From assembly GCA_019693395.1 (NCBI GenBank), contig JAAMXP010002083.1, positions 1 to 43,009 of the forward strand: 43,009 nt of DNA, given 5' to 3'. The notes below the pieces were generated by a model. It saw nothing but the letters and a program-made list of their open reading frames with translations. It ran no database searches and was not told where the DNA came from. The translations under genes and the position numbers were made by a program. This DNA comes from Ettlia oleoabundans. Its lineage: Eukaryota; Chlorophyta; Chlorophyceae; Chlamydomonadales. Below, in pieces: positions 10,501 to 22,763 of the stretch (positions are counted from its first letter, which is position 1; each line of letters opens with the position of its first letter).

Positions 10501-11948
10501 AACCCCCAACCGGCAACCCAGCCAGGCGGGCTTGGTGGGCGCACCCTGCACCGCGTCGTTGTCCAGCAGACGCAGCATCTGCTCCAGGCGCATGATGTGC
10601 TGTCGATGCCGCGAGATCGACTCCTCCATGTGCGCCACACGCGGAGCAGGCTTCTTGCCCTTCTTGGCAGTTGATGCCGCCTCGGCCTCAGCCTCAAACT
10701 CTTCTATCTGTTGAATTCCCACCATGGTATCAGCATGTGCAGTGCAATTACCAGGGTTGTTAAAGGGAGAGGAAGGAGATGATTCAGGCAGCACTTGCCA
10801 GGGGAATGAGCCAGCCAACCCCCTCCCTGCCCCAACTACGGGCACACCCGCTACCAGACAAGCACGACAACACAAGCCAACAAGGGCCATCCACACAAGC
10901 CCCTTCTCTCTGCCTCCGCATGCGCCCAGCACCCACCTGCGTGTTGAGCGTGTCCACCGTGGAGCTGAGCCAGTCCCGCATCTCCATCCGTGCACGCTCC
11001 TTGGGGTCGGCTGCCGCGCGGTTCAAGCCCTCCTTGCTGAAGCTCTTGGTCTTGGCCTCCTTCTCCACCAGCTTGAAGCGCTCCATGCGCCGCTCAATCT
11101 CCTTGCGCGCATTAGTGATGTCCGTCTTGTCCTTGATCTCACTGCTTGCCATCCTGCAACCCAAAAGAATGAGAGCGACCGCGGGTAACATAAAGAGAGG
11201 AGCGCCCTAGGGGACAGTGGGAGAATGAGCCTTGTAGGTGAAGCAGTTGTGGACCGTCCCGCATAGCGCGTCAGGTGTGGGAGCACCCACAAGCTGCTGC
11301 AGAGCGCCCTTGGCTCACCATGTCTTGATGGAGTCTCGCAAACGCTGCAGCTTCTTGATTTGGTCCTTGAGCTGCAGAGGAAACACGGCGGCAGCACATT
11401 GTGGCAAGGCGTATGAACAATCCGTCGCCCAGCAAGTTTGTGGCACGGCGCGCTGGCAGCCGCAAAGCAGGGATGGGGCAGATCGGGTCGAGCTGGCTGT
11501 AAGGTACCTTAGTGCTGTTTGATTTTACGGCTGATGCAGCCAGCAAACTGAGCAGCACCAAGGTCTTAAAGCGGCGATGCGTGCCTGCGACTCCAGCTTT
11601 TCCCGCGCATTGGTGTTTGATGGATCGGTCGTGTCATACTGCTCCTGGTGATCATCAAACACCTCCAGGCCCTCCTGCACCTTCTTCAGCGTCTTCTCTG
11701 CACCCACACAGCGCTCGCAGCAAGGGCGGGGTCGGACGCTCCACGTGCGCAGCGGGAAGGCGGCGGCGGGCAAAAGAGGCCCATGGCTGTGGAAGACCGG
11801 CATCCCGCTTTCTTTCCCTTGTACTGGACTCCAGCTGCCCGTGGCGCCCACACTGGGGCACGGGAGACGTGCCAAGAGCAGATCAAGAAGGGCGCTCTGC
11901 TGCGCAACTCTCACCTATCTCTTGTTGAAGCCTGCGTAACGACGACAT
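7590..11948 (-). CDS. NOT3: CCR4-NOT transcription complex subunit 3 (NOT3/NOT5)
   Basis: Scaffold subunit of the CCR4-NOT deadenylase complex, acting in mRNA decay and translational control. Eleven phase-consistent exons: 11948-11915, 11697-11585, 11371-11319, 11153-10937, 10707-10545, 10218-10128, 9802-9216, 8981-8566, 8304-8140, 7976-7883, 7678-7590; 673 aa. The N-terminus ([20 protein letters not shown]) aligns residue by residue with plant and animal NOT3, followed by [38 protein letters not shown] and [17 protein letters not shown]; together the Not3 coiled-coil domain, residues 1 to about 230. The middle (about 240-550) is charged, then Pro/Ala-rich with poly-Pro runs. The C-terminal NOT box (about 558-673) includes [40 protein letters not shown] and [10 protein letters not shown]. 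Intron 2 has a GC donor (CAG|GCACGC), required to keep the N-terminal alignment gap-free. Length is shorter than human (about 750 aa) because of the middle. Head-to-head with the Sfi1-like gene. Confidence 0.95.
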
Positions 11949-12400
11949 TGCAGCTACACCTACGCTGCCTGTCGCCGCCCCGGCAAGCTCCACACGCCTT
12001 TGCGCTGTGAGGGAAGCCTCGCGCCTTTTGGCGCGCCCTCAATAGTTAAGTCGTTGCACTGCACTGAATATCGGCCCATCCCGGCAAAATCCAAGCACGC
12101 TGAGGTACGACTCGCAGCGTGGCAATACAGGGCGGGTTGAATGGGCGAAAGATGACAGCAGCTGGATGGGTTATCAGTCGTATCGCAACTAATTGAATTC
12201 GTCGCTCACACTGCCTACCCAATCCAGCAATAACTCTTGCGTGAGCCTGGGTGAGGAGGATGTCAACAAGCGTGACCGACTGAGGCCGGGACCATCCCTC
12301 TGCGGCTGGTTTGCAACCGTTCGATTCTTGTCGAGAGGACGTGTTCGCGTTGGAAGAAACCGGGCGCCGCCCCGCGACCGGGTTGAACAGGGTTGAGCTG
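11949..12400. promoter_or_regulatory. divergent promoter region, NOT3 / Sfi1-like genes
   Basis: 452 bp between start codons pointing away from each other. No clear TATA box or other element that I can defend; no gene-like frame. Confidence 0.55.
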
Positions 12401-15400
12401 ATGAACCCCGGCAGCAGCACGGGCCTGGGCGTCTACGGCTTGGGAGAGGTGCCTCCGGACGCGAGCCACAAAGAAGTGAGCTTCCGTGCGGCAGCAGCTG
12501 AGGCTGCGGCACCGGTGAGCGCACCGGCGCTGCAGCAGCAGACGGCGACAGCAGTCACACAACCAAGTGCCACGCGGGCACTGCGCCTGCCACCCTCAGT
12601 TGCAGTGAGCGGCCGGCCGCCACTCCCCCGCAGCATGCCGCCCTCCTCGGCCACCTCCAGCCGCGCTTCGTCGCCGCGCAGTGCCGTGTCGGCGCAGCCC
12701 AGCCTGCAGACCCTCAACATGGCCCGCCTGGCCCAGTACAGAGGTATGCCGGCTCATGTCTGCATAGCTGGAGTTGGTAATAAAACATGGGATAAATGCT
12801 CTCCGCTTGCTGAGATTGCATTGTTGCAAAGGATATCACAATCGCCTCACCGTCCAACTGTCTGTCTGCCTGCTTGGCGCTGCTTGCTGCAGCTGCCGCC
12901 CGAACCTTCAAGCTGGATGGTCAGCCACGCACCGGGCTGTCCACTGGTGATGTGGTGGCATTCAGAGCACAGGCAAGCCTGAGCAAGAGGGATAACGTGG
13001 GCCTTGCGTGATGGCAGCAGGAGCAACCCCCGTACGCTGCTCGCAGGCCCACCTTGTTTGTACTGTGCCTGCCTCACCTGTTGCAAACAGCTAAGCGCAG
13101 GCTTGCAATGCTCAATGACCCCCACTTTGCGATACTCTGCTGTTGAGACACTCCTGAGCCCCTGCTGCAGGGCAAGGTGCTGGCTGTGACTGAACTCAAT
13201 ACCGATGCCCAGGGTGCGGCAGCCGTGCTGTTTGGATTTCAGCCTTCTGAGGAGTCTGATACCGCGGACAAGCTGACCCACTTGGAGATCATCCGCCAGG
13301 TAATCAGCGTGTGCATGTAAGGGAACAGGAGAAAATGGTTTGCCTTCATTAGCGCTTGGAGGGCTGCAATGTCCTCCTTGGATTACGGAGGCTGGTTGAT
13401 TGCTGCGTATCATACTGCTTGCAAACTAGCAAGTGGCTCGGGACTGCTTTGGTTCTGCTGCCCCTTTTTGGTTGCTGGCTGCTACCCCCTGGGTTGCTAA
13501 TTTAACTCTCGAGAACGACCCTGGCTAGTTTATCAGCTTCTCAACCATGAGTAGTTCCTGCCCACTTGGCGCCGGCCTTCAACCTTGCCTCCTTGCACAT
13601 CCTTCTCTTGCGCAGGGCAAATGGGTGGGGTTCCGCAGCGCCGCTGCAGGTGACAGGTTCTTGCAGGCCCGCAAGCGCAGTCCCAACCGTCTCGTCTTCT
13701 TCAGCCAGAATGTGGGCACCTGGGAGCAGTGGGAGGTGCAGCAGCAGGGCTGCACAGCAGCCAGATCGGCCACAGGTGAAGCCCCAGTCAGCCCAGGCTC
13801 CTGCAGCGACCCTGATGCTACGGAATGGTCCAGCCTGGCGCTGACGCTGCGCCACCGCCGTCTTCCTCAGTTTGAGCTTGCAGTGGAGGTTGTGCGGGTG
13901 GGAACCTACACACTGCCCCCAAACGCAGCCCTCACCCCCCGCACACTGCTTCCGGTTGGCGAGGTGACAGCTGGCAGTGGGATGGGTGGCGGCACTGGCG
14001 GCGGGCTACGTCACCCTGGCAGGCCAAGTGTTGATGAGGACCCTGGCCTGGAGCGACGGGAGCTACAGCGCATGTCTGGGGTGCTGGTGCACGTGAGTGG
14101 CGACTATTGCCAGAGCTGTCAGGCTTGGTCTGGGCTGAGCCTGTTTTGTTCAGGCTTGAAAGTGGTGCAGGTTCTGCCAGCCGGCTTCAGCACACCTCAG
14201 CGTTTAATGCAGCAGTAAAGGACCCCTGGCACAAACGCAGCTGCAGCAAATGGATCCAAAAGACCAGTGTCAGTTACTTTTGCTGTGCACAAACATGCAT
14301 GCCGCGCCACAGGACATGATTATGACTCATCCTCGGCCCTCAAGCGCCGCTACTGCTGCTGAGTTTGGTTGCGGTGCTTATGTTGGCTGCAGGAGTGGCT
14401 GCACTTTGTCGATCAGGAGAAGGCCGCGCGGCTGGTAGTGGAGGCGCGTTTGGCACAAATGGCGGAAGATGCAACGGGCCTGCGCGAGTGGGCGGTGATG
14501 CAGGTGTGTGCTGCCCTTCCTGCAGACAGGGCTGCTTTTGCTGCTTAAACCGTGCAGCCAGCTGGCGAACGCCCCCGACCCAGCCCTGTCTCTTTCGTGT
14601 CGGGCGCATGCTGCCAGGCCCCCCCAGCAACTTACACCGCACACTGTCCACGCCACACTCCATAACAAAGTCCCATCAACACTCTGTCAAACGTGCATGG
14701 CATAATTATTACGGTGGTTTGTGTCCAGATTGAGTCAGTGAGGCGCGAGATGGGTGAGGAGGTTGACGCGCTCCTGGATGCGGTGGCACGCAAGAGTGCC
14801 ATGCTGGCAGATGCCGAGGGCAGGCTGACCGGGCGGCTACGTTGGGGGGTGGCCATGATCCAGGCCAAGAACGAGACGAGCATCAAGCGGCAGGCGCTCG
14901 TGTGGTGGAGGTATGGCACTTTAGTGGTGCTCTCTTCCCAGACTAGGCAGCTAACTTGCTGGGCGGCTAATTTGTGGCGCTTTGGGCATTTCAACTAGAT
15001 ATATTTCTGCTCTAAAATGTGCTGCAAACACCTTTCTGCTAGTGATGCCCTTGTTTAGCATGAAAATGGATCGGCTCGTAGGCTTTGCCCAGTTCAGCGA
15101 CTGATCCACCCCTCCGCCCGGTGTGCCCCGGCCTTCACATCCCGCAGGTGGATCACCACCCGTAAGCGCTACTACCGCAGCGTCGAGGACAAGCTGTCTC
15201 AGCGCAGCAACCTGCGCTTGCTGTCACGCGCAGTGCAGGGCTGGGTAGAGTTCCGGGAGCGGCAAGAAGCAGTGCAGGCACGGCTGCGTGCCGCCGTGCG
15301 CCGCATGTATTTTGTGCGACTCTACCACACATTCATGGGTGAGTGGGTGGCTACAAGGGTGGCTGAGAGGTTAGATGCATGGGTGAAGCTTTTGCCTGGC

Positions 15401-18400
15401 TTTATGTCTGAATTTGGCAAAGTCTTCCCTGGCCTTTGGCAAACTTCATGTTGGCATGCTGCACTTCTGACTCAATGTGTCATAATCTGGACAGCAGCAG
15501 GCATGTCTGCTCCCTCATGCTGCCCACTTGCCGGTCCTCCTCCAACCAACCAGCCCTTCCTTTCCAATCTTGAACACCGTCCTCCCTTTTCTGCGCTTGC
15601 TGATTGCAGCCTGGCAAGACCTTGCAGCCCTTAAGCGGCAGCAGCGGGAGGAGCATGCAGCTCTGCTGGAGGCGGTGGAGCAGCACATGCGCAGCTGGCA
15701 TCTGCGCCGCCTCCTGCATGCTTGGCAGCACCACACGGCCGGGTGTGCACACGGTCGGCAGCTAATGGAACGGATGGCAGTTGTGGCAGACCGCCGGCTT
15801 GTGGGGGCCGCCTTCGGTGGTTGGCGGGCCCACGTACAACGTCAAAGCAGTCGCCTGGCCGCCTTTGATGCAGCGTCAGCCGTGCGGCGGGCGCAGCGGG
15901 CACAGCGGGATGTGTTCCAGGCCTGGCGGCTGCTGGTGGAGGATGCGTGTGGTGCACGACTGCAGCTGCAGCAAGCACGGCAAATGCTGGCACATTGTCG
16001 CATGCGCGCTGTGCTGTTTGCATGGCAGGCCTGGCAACAACAGCGCGCCGACCGGAGGCAGCGTTGGGAGGCCACCATCATGTACATGCGGCAGCAAGGC
16101 GCTGCCATCCGGATGGGTGCTGTGTTCGCCGGCTGGCAGGAGCATGTAGAGGAGGCGAAGGAGCACCGGGCTGTGTTCTACAAGTGAGCCATTGATAGCG
16201 CCAGTCCAACTGGCTGTAAGGGGTCCAGTGCTTTGCATTGTGCTTACCTGGCACACTGATGTGCTGTTGCCCTGCCGTCCTCACCCAAGGTTGTTGAAGG
16301 AACGCCCTCCAACTGGTGCTTGTTCCTCCGGAATTTGGCATGAGTGCAGCGCGGTGCAACATATGGCGCTGTACCGCATGAACCTGGCCTTCCGCGGCTG
16401 GCAGTACCTGGCAGCCTGGCACCAACACATGCGGGCTGCTGTGCAGCAGTCTGTCGGGCGAGTGTCACGGCGCCTGCTGGCGCAGGGGCTGGAGGCATGG
16501 CGGCAGCATGTGGCGGAGCAGAAGGTAGCACGCCACCGTGTCGCTGTCTGCCAGCGGCGGCAAGAGGTTGGGCTGCGACGCAGTGTGGTGGCAGGCTGGC
16601 GCCAGGCTGTGGCGCTGCGTGGCGCGGAGCGGCAGATCGTGCACCTGTGCCAGAAACGTGCCAACCGCTACAGGTGTGCTGGAAAGTGGTTGCTGCAGAG
16701 GACTTTACTCAGGGTGGGTGGCAGGCAGTGGCCTTCTGCTATGCTTCGAAGCGCCATTGTAATTTATCGCTGGTACTGTTGTTGCTGGTTGGCAGCCAAT
16801 TACAAAGCGTTGACATAGTTACCTGGCCTGGAATGCAGGATGGGGCTGGTGCTGCGGGCACTGCGTGCCAATGCCGAGACAGCTGTGGCGGTTAAAGAGC
16901 AGGCGTGTCTGGCCGTCAGCTGGTATGCAGAGATGCTGCAAGTGCGGGCTCTCGCTGCTCTGGGCGAGGCTGTCAAGCGGCGGCGGCAGTTGGAGCGGCA
17001 TCTGATGGCGGTGACGCAGTCGGTGCAGATGGCGGTGGTTCGGCAAGCCATTGGCAGCTGGCGAGCTGTCGCTGCCGTCACCACCTCACAGGCGCAGCTG
17101 GTGGCGGTGGCGCAGCGCCGCTTTGCACGGATACGCCTGCACTGCTGCTTTTCAGCTTGGAGCGCAGTCCTGGAGCATGAGCGGGTGCAAGAGGCGCGCT
17201 TGCAGCGCCACCAGCGGCAGCAGAGTAAGAAGGTGCTGGCCGCAGCATTCAGCGGATGGCAGCTAACAGCAAGATACGAGCGCAGTTTGTCTCAGCGGTT
17301 GCACACTTGCGAAGTCTCAATCGCGAGCTTGCGCCTGGGCTGGACCTTTGATGTCTGGAGGCAGCAGGCAGCTGTTTCTGTGGCAGAGCGGCGGCAGGTG
17401 GCCGCCGTGCAGAGGTGAGTCTCGTCACAAAAAAGGGTGCTGTAAGTTTGGCTAGCACGTGGCTTTTTATGTGGCCTGGTTGTTTCTCTGAGCTGCTGCT
17501 ATGGAACCGAGCGTCGCTAATCACGAGCTGGAGGCCCCTTTTATGTCAGCTGTTCTCAATTCGATTGTTCACCATGCAGGCGCATTGCCCGCATTCGCCT
17601 GGCGGCCGCACTTGGAGGCTGGCAGCAGCACACCGCCAGCCTGGCAGCTTCACGGCAGGCTGCAGAGCAGAGTGCTGCAGGACACACACTCGCGCTTCTG
17701 CGGGAGTGCCTGCTGGGATGGGCCAGCTGCGCAGCTGCGCAGGCGCAGCAGCAGGGTGCGCTCATGCAGTTGGTGCATCGGCGGTCAGAGCAGATCAGCC
17801 TCAATGTGCTGCGATCCTGGCAGGCATATGTGCACCATAAACAGGCCGAGCGGAGCCAGTTGCAGCGGGCTGGACGTAAGCTGGCGCGCGTGTGCCTTCG
17901 GTATGGGTTGTCAGCGTGGCAGCAGCAGGTGGCCTGGCAGCGCTCAGAGTCAGCCAGGCTGGCAGCACTGGAACTTCTTGTTGTGCGCAGGCGGGCCGCA
18001 GCGTGCAATGCAGCCGCATTCCGCAGCTGGCGGGGCCACACCACCACGCTGGCAGCGGTCCGCGCATCTGTGGATACCAAGGTGGCTGCGGAGGGCGGCG
18101 TGCTGCGGCGCCACGTGCTGGCCGCCTGGCGCAGCCACAGCGTGGCTCAAGCCGTGCGGCGCGACCACATCCTGCGCGTCTGCGTGACACGGCAGTGCTG
18201 CAGCCTACAGTCCAGGGCGCTGGTGGCATGGCAGCTCTTCGCGCAGGTTTGTGGGACCCTTATCATAGGTTGTATGGCATTTCATTCCAGTTGAGCTGCT
18301 CTTAGATTGCGCAAATAGTGTTTTTTTGCGGTCAGGAGGGTCAATGCACTGAGGTGCTTAACCCTCCAAGTTTACAACGTCATGGCATGCTCTCCCTTCC

Positions 18401-20968
18401 TTACCGCCTGCAGCGCCAAGCGCACAACCGTGAGGTGGTGGAGGTGATGGTGCACCGCATGGCTCGCCGCCTTCAGCACGCAGCGCTGCTGACCTGGCGC
18501 CAGGCGGGGCAGGACCGCCGCGTGAGGCGCACAGCCATTGCCCGCTTCATGCAGGTGAGAGAGGGACAGCAGTAGAGATCAATATAAAACAACACAGCCA
18601 ACAAGGGCGGCTGTGATGCGTGTTTTGCGCAACTTGGGAGCTGAGGGGCACAGGACTGGCGCCTGCTGCCAAAGTCCTCAAAGACCTCTGTACACCCACG
18701 CCTTTTGCCTGCCCCGTCCTGCAGCGGTGGGATGCCCAGCACAAGGGTGCCGCACTGTCTCACTGGCGGCGCCTGCTGGCTGAGAAGCGGGAGGCGCAAG
18801 ACAATTTGCGGCGCTGCCTGACCCGCAAGCGTGTGGCCTTCCGCCTCTTCCGCCAGTGGTACTGGGAGTCGTTTGATGACGACATGCAGGTGGGTGGGTG
18901 GATGAATATCTGGTGGATGAGGGCAAGCTGGCTAGCAAGAAGGGTCTGTAAAAGGGGTTTGGCCGAAGGGTAAGGCTGGGTCCCATCTCAGCTTTGTTCG
19001 CAGGCAAGGTGCACACTAGATCTTTTTCAGTTCACTGACACCTGAAATCAAGCTGCACAGATTCCCCTCGTCTTATTCTGGCAACCCCCTTCCCCCACCG
19101 ACCTGTTGTTTTGTTTGCAGGAGACGCTGCGCACGATGTTTGAGGTGACTGAGGAGGCGGCGCTGGACCCGCTGCCATCAAGGGCTGCATCACCATACGC
19201 CTCGCTGCTCAGGTGCGCAACTGGCTGTGTGGGCAGCATGCATGAAGGATGGGGAACAAGGCGGCGAGCCAGCAGAAAGTACGGCTGAAGTGCTTTCGCA
19301 ATTCACTGCACCGTGCAGCAGTGCGATAATGCAACTGCACAGCAAGGCCTCTGGCAATGTCCCACCCAACCATGGCTGCAGCTCCCCCGTTCGCCAGCAG
19401 CTGTACGGCATGCCTAGGCAGCAGCAGCTGCAGCTCAGCAGCGGGGTGGCGGAGGCACTGTCCAGGCCAGGAGGCATGCAGCCTGCCTTCATGCGTGGAG
19501 CAAACTCCCAGCACGCTGACGTCGCGTATGGCGGCAGCTTCAGCGGCAGCATGGGCAGCAGTGGATACGGCAGCGGCATCGCCCTGCCGCAGCTGCCCGC
19601 CCGCGAGCCGCTGAGCAGCCGCCTGGCAGCAGCAGCTGCTGCAGCACAGACCTCAGCTGGCTTTGCTGCTGTGCCACCGGCGGGGGCCAGCCAGGGAGGC
19701 TCGGCGCTAGCACCGCTGCGTGAGTTTACAGCCTTCACGCTGCACACCAATGCCATGCTAGAGTCGGTTCCAGAGGTGGCGGAGAGCCCATACACAGCAC
19801 GCAGCCCGGCAATGGCGGCAGCAGTGGCAGCTGGCCGTGGCAGCATGTCACCGCTGGCCACCACGGCAGCAGTGGCAGCTGCGCTGTCGAGCGGCGGAGG
19901 TGGGCCTGCATCAAGTGCAGCTTCCACACTTCTCCCGGGATCGCCGCTCACGCCGGCTTCTGCATTCGCCGCCAGCGGTACTCCAGTGAGCGGCGCCAGC
20001 CCTCTGCCCACGCCCCTGACAGGCGGCATGCTCCAATCGCAGGTGAGCCCTGGAGGGCTGTCTGATGCTCCCACACCAGGCGCTGGGGGACCGGCAGGCT
20101 GGTGGCCGCTGGCTGCTGCAGCGACACCGGCATACAGTCTTTCATCTGCAAACGGCAGCCAGCTGGGCTCCGCGGTGCGCACGTCCCTCAGCACGGCGAT
20201 CACGCCTCAGCCAGAATTTGGGCTGACAGATGGCGCCTCGGGCGGCGAGGTGTGTCCATCGGCGCTGGCACACCTCGAGCATGCATCCACCCCTGGGGAC
20301 CTGCAGGGCCGCTATGAAGCGCGCCATTTCAGGTGTGTGCAACGTGCTGGGTGGCAATGGCAGTGCTGGGCTGGCATTCACTTTGCTGAGGGAAGGAGAG
20401 GCTCAAGTAGGCGTGTTGCAGCCTGCTAAGCCCTAATCGGCTAATCGGCAAACCTGAGCCAGCCACAGCGTTTTAACATGTACTGCTTGTCTGCCTGCAG
20501 TGATGGCACGGAGTATTTGGCTCCTGGCGGCCCCACCTACAGCCCTGTAGCGTACAACACCCCGCTGGCGGCGCAAAAGACGCCGCCACCGGGCCTGCCG
20601 GAGCTGCTGGTGAGAGGGGGTGGCGGCTCAGGTTCTGAGGTGCACATCTGCAGGAAGGCAGGACACTAACCATGCATGCATATAGTCAGTCAGTTCTAGC
20701 TTTTGAGCACAAGTCGGGCGCCTTCCCTGATAGTGACTGCCTGTCTCTCGCTGGCTGGCTGCAGCAGGGCGACTACAGCATCCGCCGCCTGAGCGCCGCC
20801 GCGGAGCAGGAGGCACGCGTGTTGGCGGCAGAGGGCACGCCGCCCCACCCCGACTATCACCTTATTGCTGCCTTCCCTGGCAGCACATCCCGCAGCGGCG
20901 TTGGTCAAGAGGAGAGCCTGTCTGCCTCCAAGACCCCGCTTGTTCACGTCAACCCGCTAGCCATGTGA
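12401..20968 (+). CDS. Sfi1-like centrin-binding-repeat protein with N-terminal trefoil-like region
   Basis: Large scaffold protein, 1,792 aa in 17 phase-consistent exons: 12401-12743, 12893-12972, 13171-13299, 13616-14092, 14393-14503, 14729-14910, 15148-15338, 15610-16183, 16350-16673, 16839-17414, 17580-18246, 18414-18554, 18725-18889, 19121-19212, 19319-20332, 20501-20609, 20765-20968. Residues 1-112 are Ser/Pro/Ala-rich. Residues about 115-290 look like a fascin-type beta-trefoil (GKWVGFRSAAAGDRFLQARK, then VFFSQNVGTWEQWEV). Residues about 430-1335 carry some 25 Trp-centred helical motifs about 33 residues apart (AAFGGWRAHV, AVFAGWQEHV, LAFRGWQYLA, VLAAWRSHS), the pattern of Sfi1 repeats, each of which binds one centrin in yeast and animals. 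Residues about 1350-1792 are low-complexity Ala/Ser/Gly/Pro. The acceptor at 16349 was preferred over 16289 because it restores 33-residue spacing. Intron 2 has a GC donor (CAG|GCAAGC). Expected site: centriole or basal-body fibres. Repeat call is strong, trefoil call moderate. Confidence 0.85.
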
Positions 20969-21259
20969 GCTGCTGGTCAGGGCAGCACACGCCACTCGTC
21001 TTAATCACACCACCTGCCTGCCTCCAGAACACCGGCCTTGCTCGGTTTTGTTTCAAGCAAACGATATTGCAATAATGAGTGGGAAGTTCGGAAGGCACAT
21101 AATGGGAAGGCAAAGGGGCACCAAAAGGGACAGCTGGCACGCAACATACGTTTTGTTTCTTCAAATATCAATAGGATTGAAACGTTCAGCCAGTACTACC
21201 TACAACACTGGGAGCTTTCACATGTGTGTTTGGGGCACCAACAGGTCACAGCAGACTGG
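20969..21259. other. tail-to-tail intergenic region (3' UTRs)
   Basis: 291 bp between the stop of the Sfi1-like gene (+) and the stop of the TDP2-like gene (-). I find neither TGTAA on plus nor TTACA here, so the poly(A) sites are not assigned. Nothing else seen. Confidence 0.5.
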
Positions 21260-22472
21260 CTAGGCTGCCTGTGTTGCCTGTGGTGGCAAGAGCTGCACGT
21301 CGGCCAGCAAGCCAAAGTGGTCGCTGAGGTAGTCTTGGTGCCCGGGTGTGACTGGCTGGTTGGCTATGAGCCTGATATCCGTGCAGGTCAGGCCACGTAG
21401 GTAGACTCGATCGTAGCGCGCAATGTACGCTCGCTGATCTGCAGAAGGAGGCAAAAGATAGGAACATGTGTTCAAGAACGTCATGCACAGCACGCTGGGC
21501 ACGATTGAATATTTGACTGCTTCAGCCGTGCGTTTGTGGCCACAAAACTGGAACGCTGTATGGATACCAAGTATTTGACCCATGCTGGCTGGCAGCTTCA
21601 AACTGTGCACACCACCATACTGTACTTTCCTCACCCGGACCATGGTAGTTATTGATCCTGCTGTTCCAGGTCCAGCTTTCCTCACGCGGCGAGCCCGCCA
21701 GTGTGAAGGCATCACTCAACCCCAGCGCTTCCACTGCAGCACAGCACACGTCAGGACGCCGCCAACAGAGTGGGGCACAACGCAATGGTTCCGCTAGCAA
21801 CATTTATGTGCACTGACGTGCAGCAGCCCAGACAAAAAGAGGCCAAGCCTGTTGACCCTGCGTGCACCTGTATAATTCTCTGCAGTGCGCATGTTGGTGT
21901 CTCCCGCAAGAACGAGGCGGGAGTGTGGTGGCAGCGTGCGCAGCGCCGCATCAATTTGCGCCAAGCGGTCGACAGCACCGTCTGAAAAGGGCTCCAAATG
22001 ACAGCCTGGGGTGCACGTTAGTCCAATGTGGTGGATGATGCTTAAGGGGAATCTAAAACAAGTGAGCTTGCCCAGGCCGCCAGCAACCTTGGAGCTCCTC
22101 ACCGGCAAAATAGAAGCAGCCAGCGCTGTTGGGTGGACAGCCAGGCACGTCTTCTGGCAGCGGCAGCAGTACTTGCGCGAAGGCAACTGGCCCTACGCTG
22201 GGCAGTGGCCTGAGTTGCAGGCTGTTCGACGCCCATATGTGTGTGCTGTGACAGTGGGACTCCGCAGAAGAGAGATGTGTGAAGCCGGCGGGAGAAAGTA
22301 AGTCGGTAAGCATCCGCAACGATGCGCCGCCTACTTCTTGCAGCGAAACTAGGTGCGGCGCGTGCTGCCGTATGAGCTGCGCCACAAGTTCATACTTGTC
22401 GCTCGCACGAAATCCAGGGGGCGACCAGTGACTGATGTTTCCAGTGCTGATGTTGAAACTAAGCACTCGCAT
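21260..22472 (-). CDS. TDP2-like endonuclease/exonuclease/phosphatase family protein
   Basis: Member of the Mg-dependent EEP phosphodiesterase fold, closest in motif order to tyrosyl-DNA phosphodiesterase 2, which releases 5'-tyrosyl topoisomerase II adducts from DNA. Exons 22472-22103, 22005-21868, 21733-21635 and 21438-21260 give 261 aa; all introns are phase 1. Seen motifs: VLSFNIST (Asn7), HLVSLQEV (Glu46, metal ligand), GCHLEPFSDG (HLE, 126-128), LVLAGDTNMR (Asp159, Asn161), SWTWNSRINNY, ARYDRVYLRG and YLSDHFGLLAD (Asp242, His243). The HLE motif begins one codon after the intron 1 junction, which supports that splice. No UBA or other N-terminal domain; it is about the minimal size of the catalytic fold. 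The plant and animal TDP2 substrate-gripping residues cannot be checked by eye, so another EEP hydrolase (RNA or phosphoinositide directed) remains possible. Head-to-head with the LMW-PTP-like gene. Confidence 0.82.
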
Positions 22473-22763
22473 ACTTTACACATACGAAAATGCACTAGTT
22501 CGCGCTGATCAAGGAACCCATTTGCACACATAACCACCCATCCATCCTACAGCATTTAGCTACACAGGGTACAACCACACTGCCAGCTAGGATTTGCATC
22601 GGATGATGAAGCCGCCCTCGCTCCTTCACGCTGCTACAGCCACTACGTTATTGCAACAACAGTCTATTTTGACAAGCTGCGCCTTGGGTTTCGACACTGC
22701 ATTCATGAAGGCGGCGCGCCCCCCAGAGACCAGGCGGTAGACCTTCGCTTGTGTCTAGCCACA
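22473..22763. promoter_or_regulatory. divergent promoter region, TDP2-like / LMW-PTP-like genes
   Basis: Only 291 bp separate the two start codons, the shortest certain head-to-head spacing here, so the promoters probably overlap. No element assigned. Confidence 0.55.

Noticed and set aside
16290..16349. Earlier acceptor at 16289 for the ninth exon of the Sfi1-like gene
   Set aside because: Also in phase, but it would lengthen one Trp repeat by 20 residues; the later acceptor gives the 33-residue period of its neighbours.
19210..19318. Acceptors at 19247 or 19279 in the Sfi1-like gene
   Set aside because: The first is out of phase; the second is in phase but weak. The acceptor at 19318 is in phase and follows a better tract.
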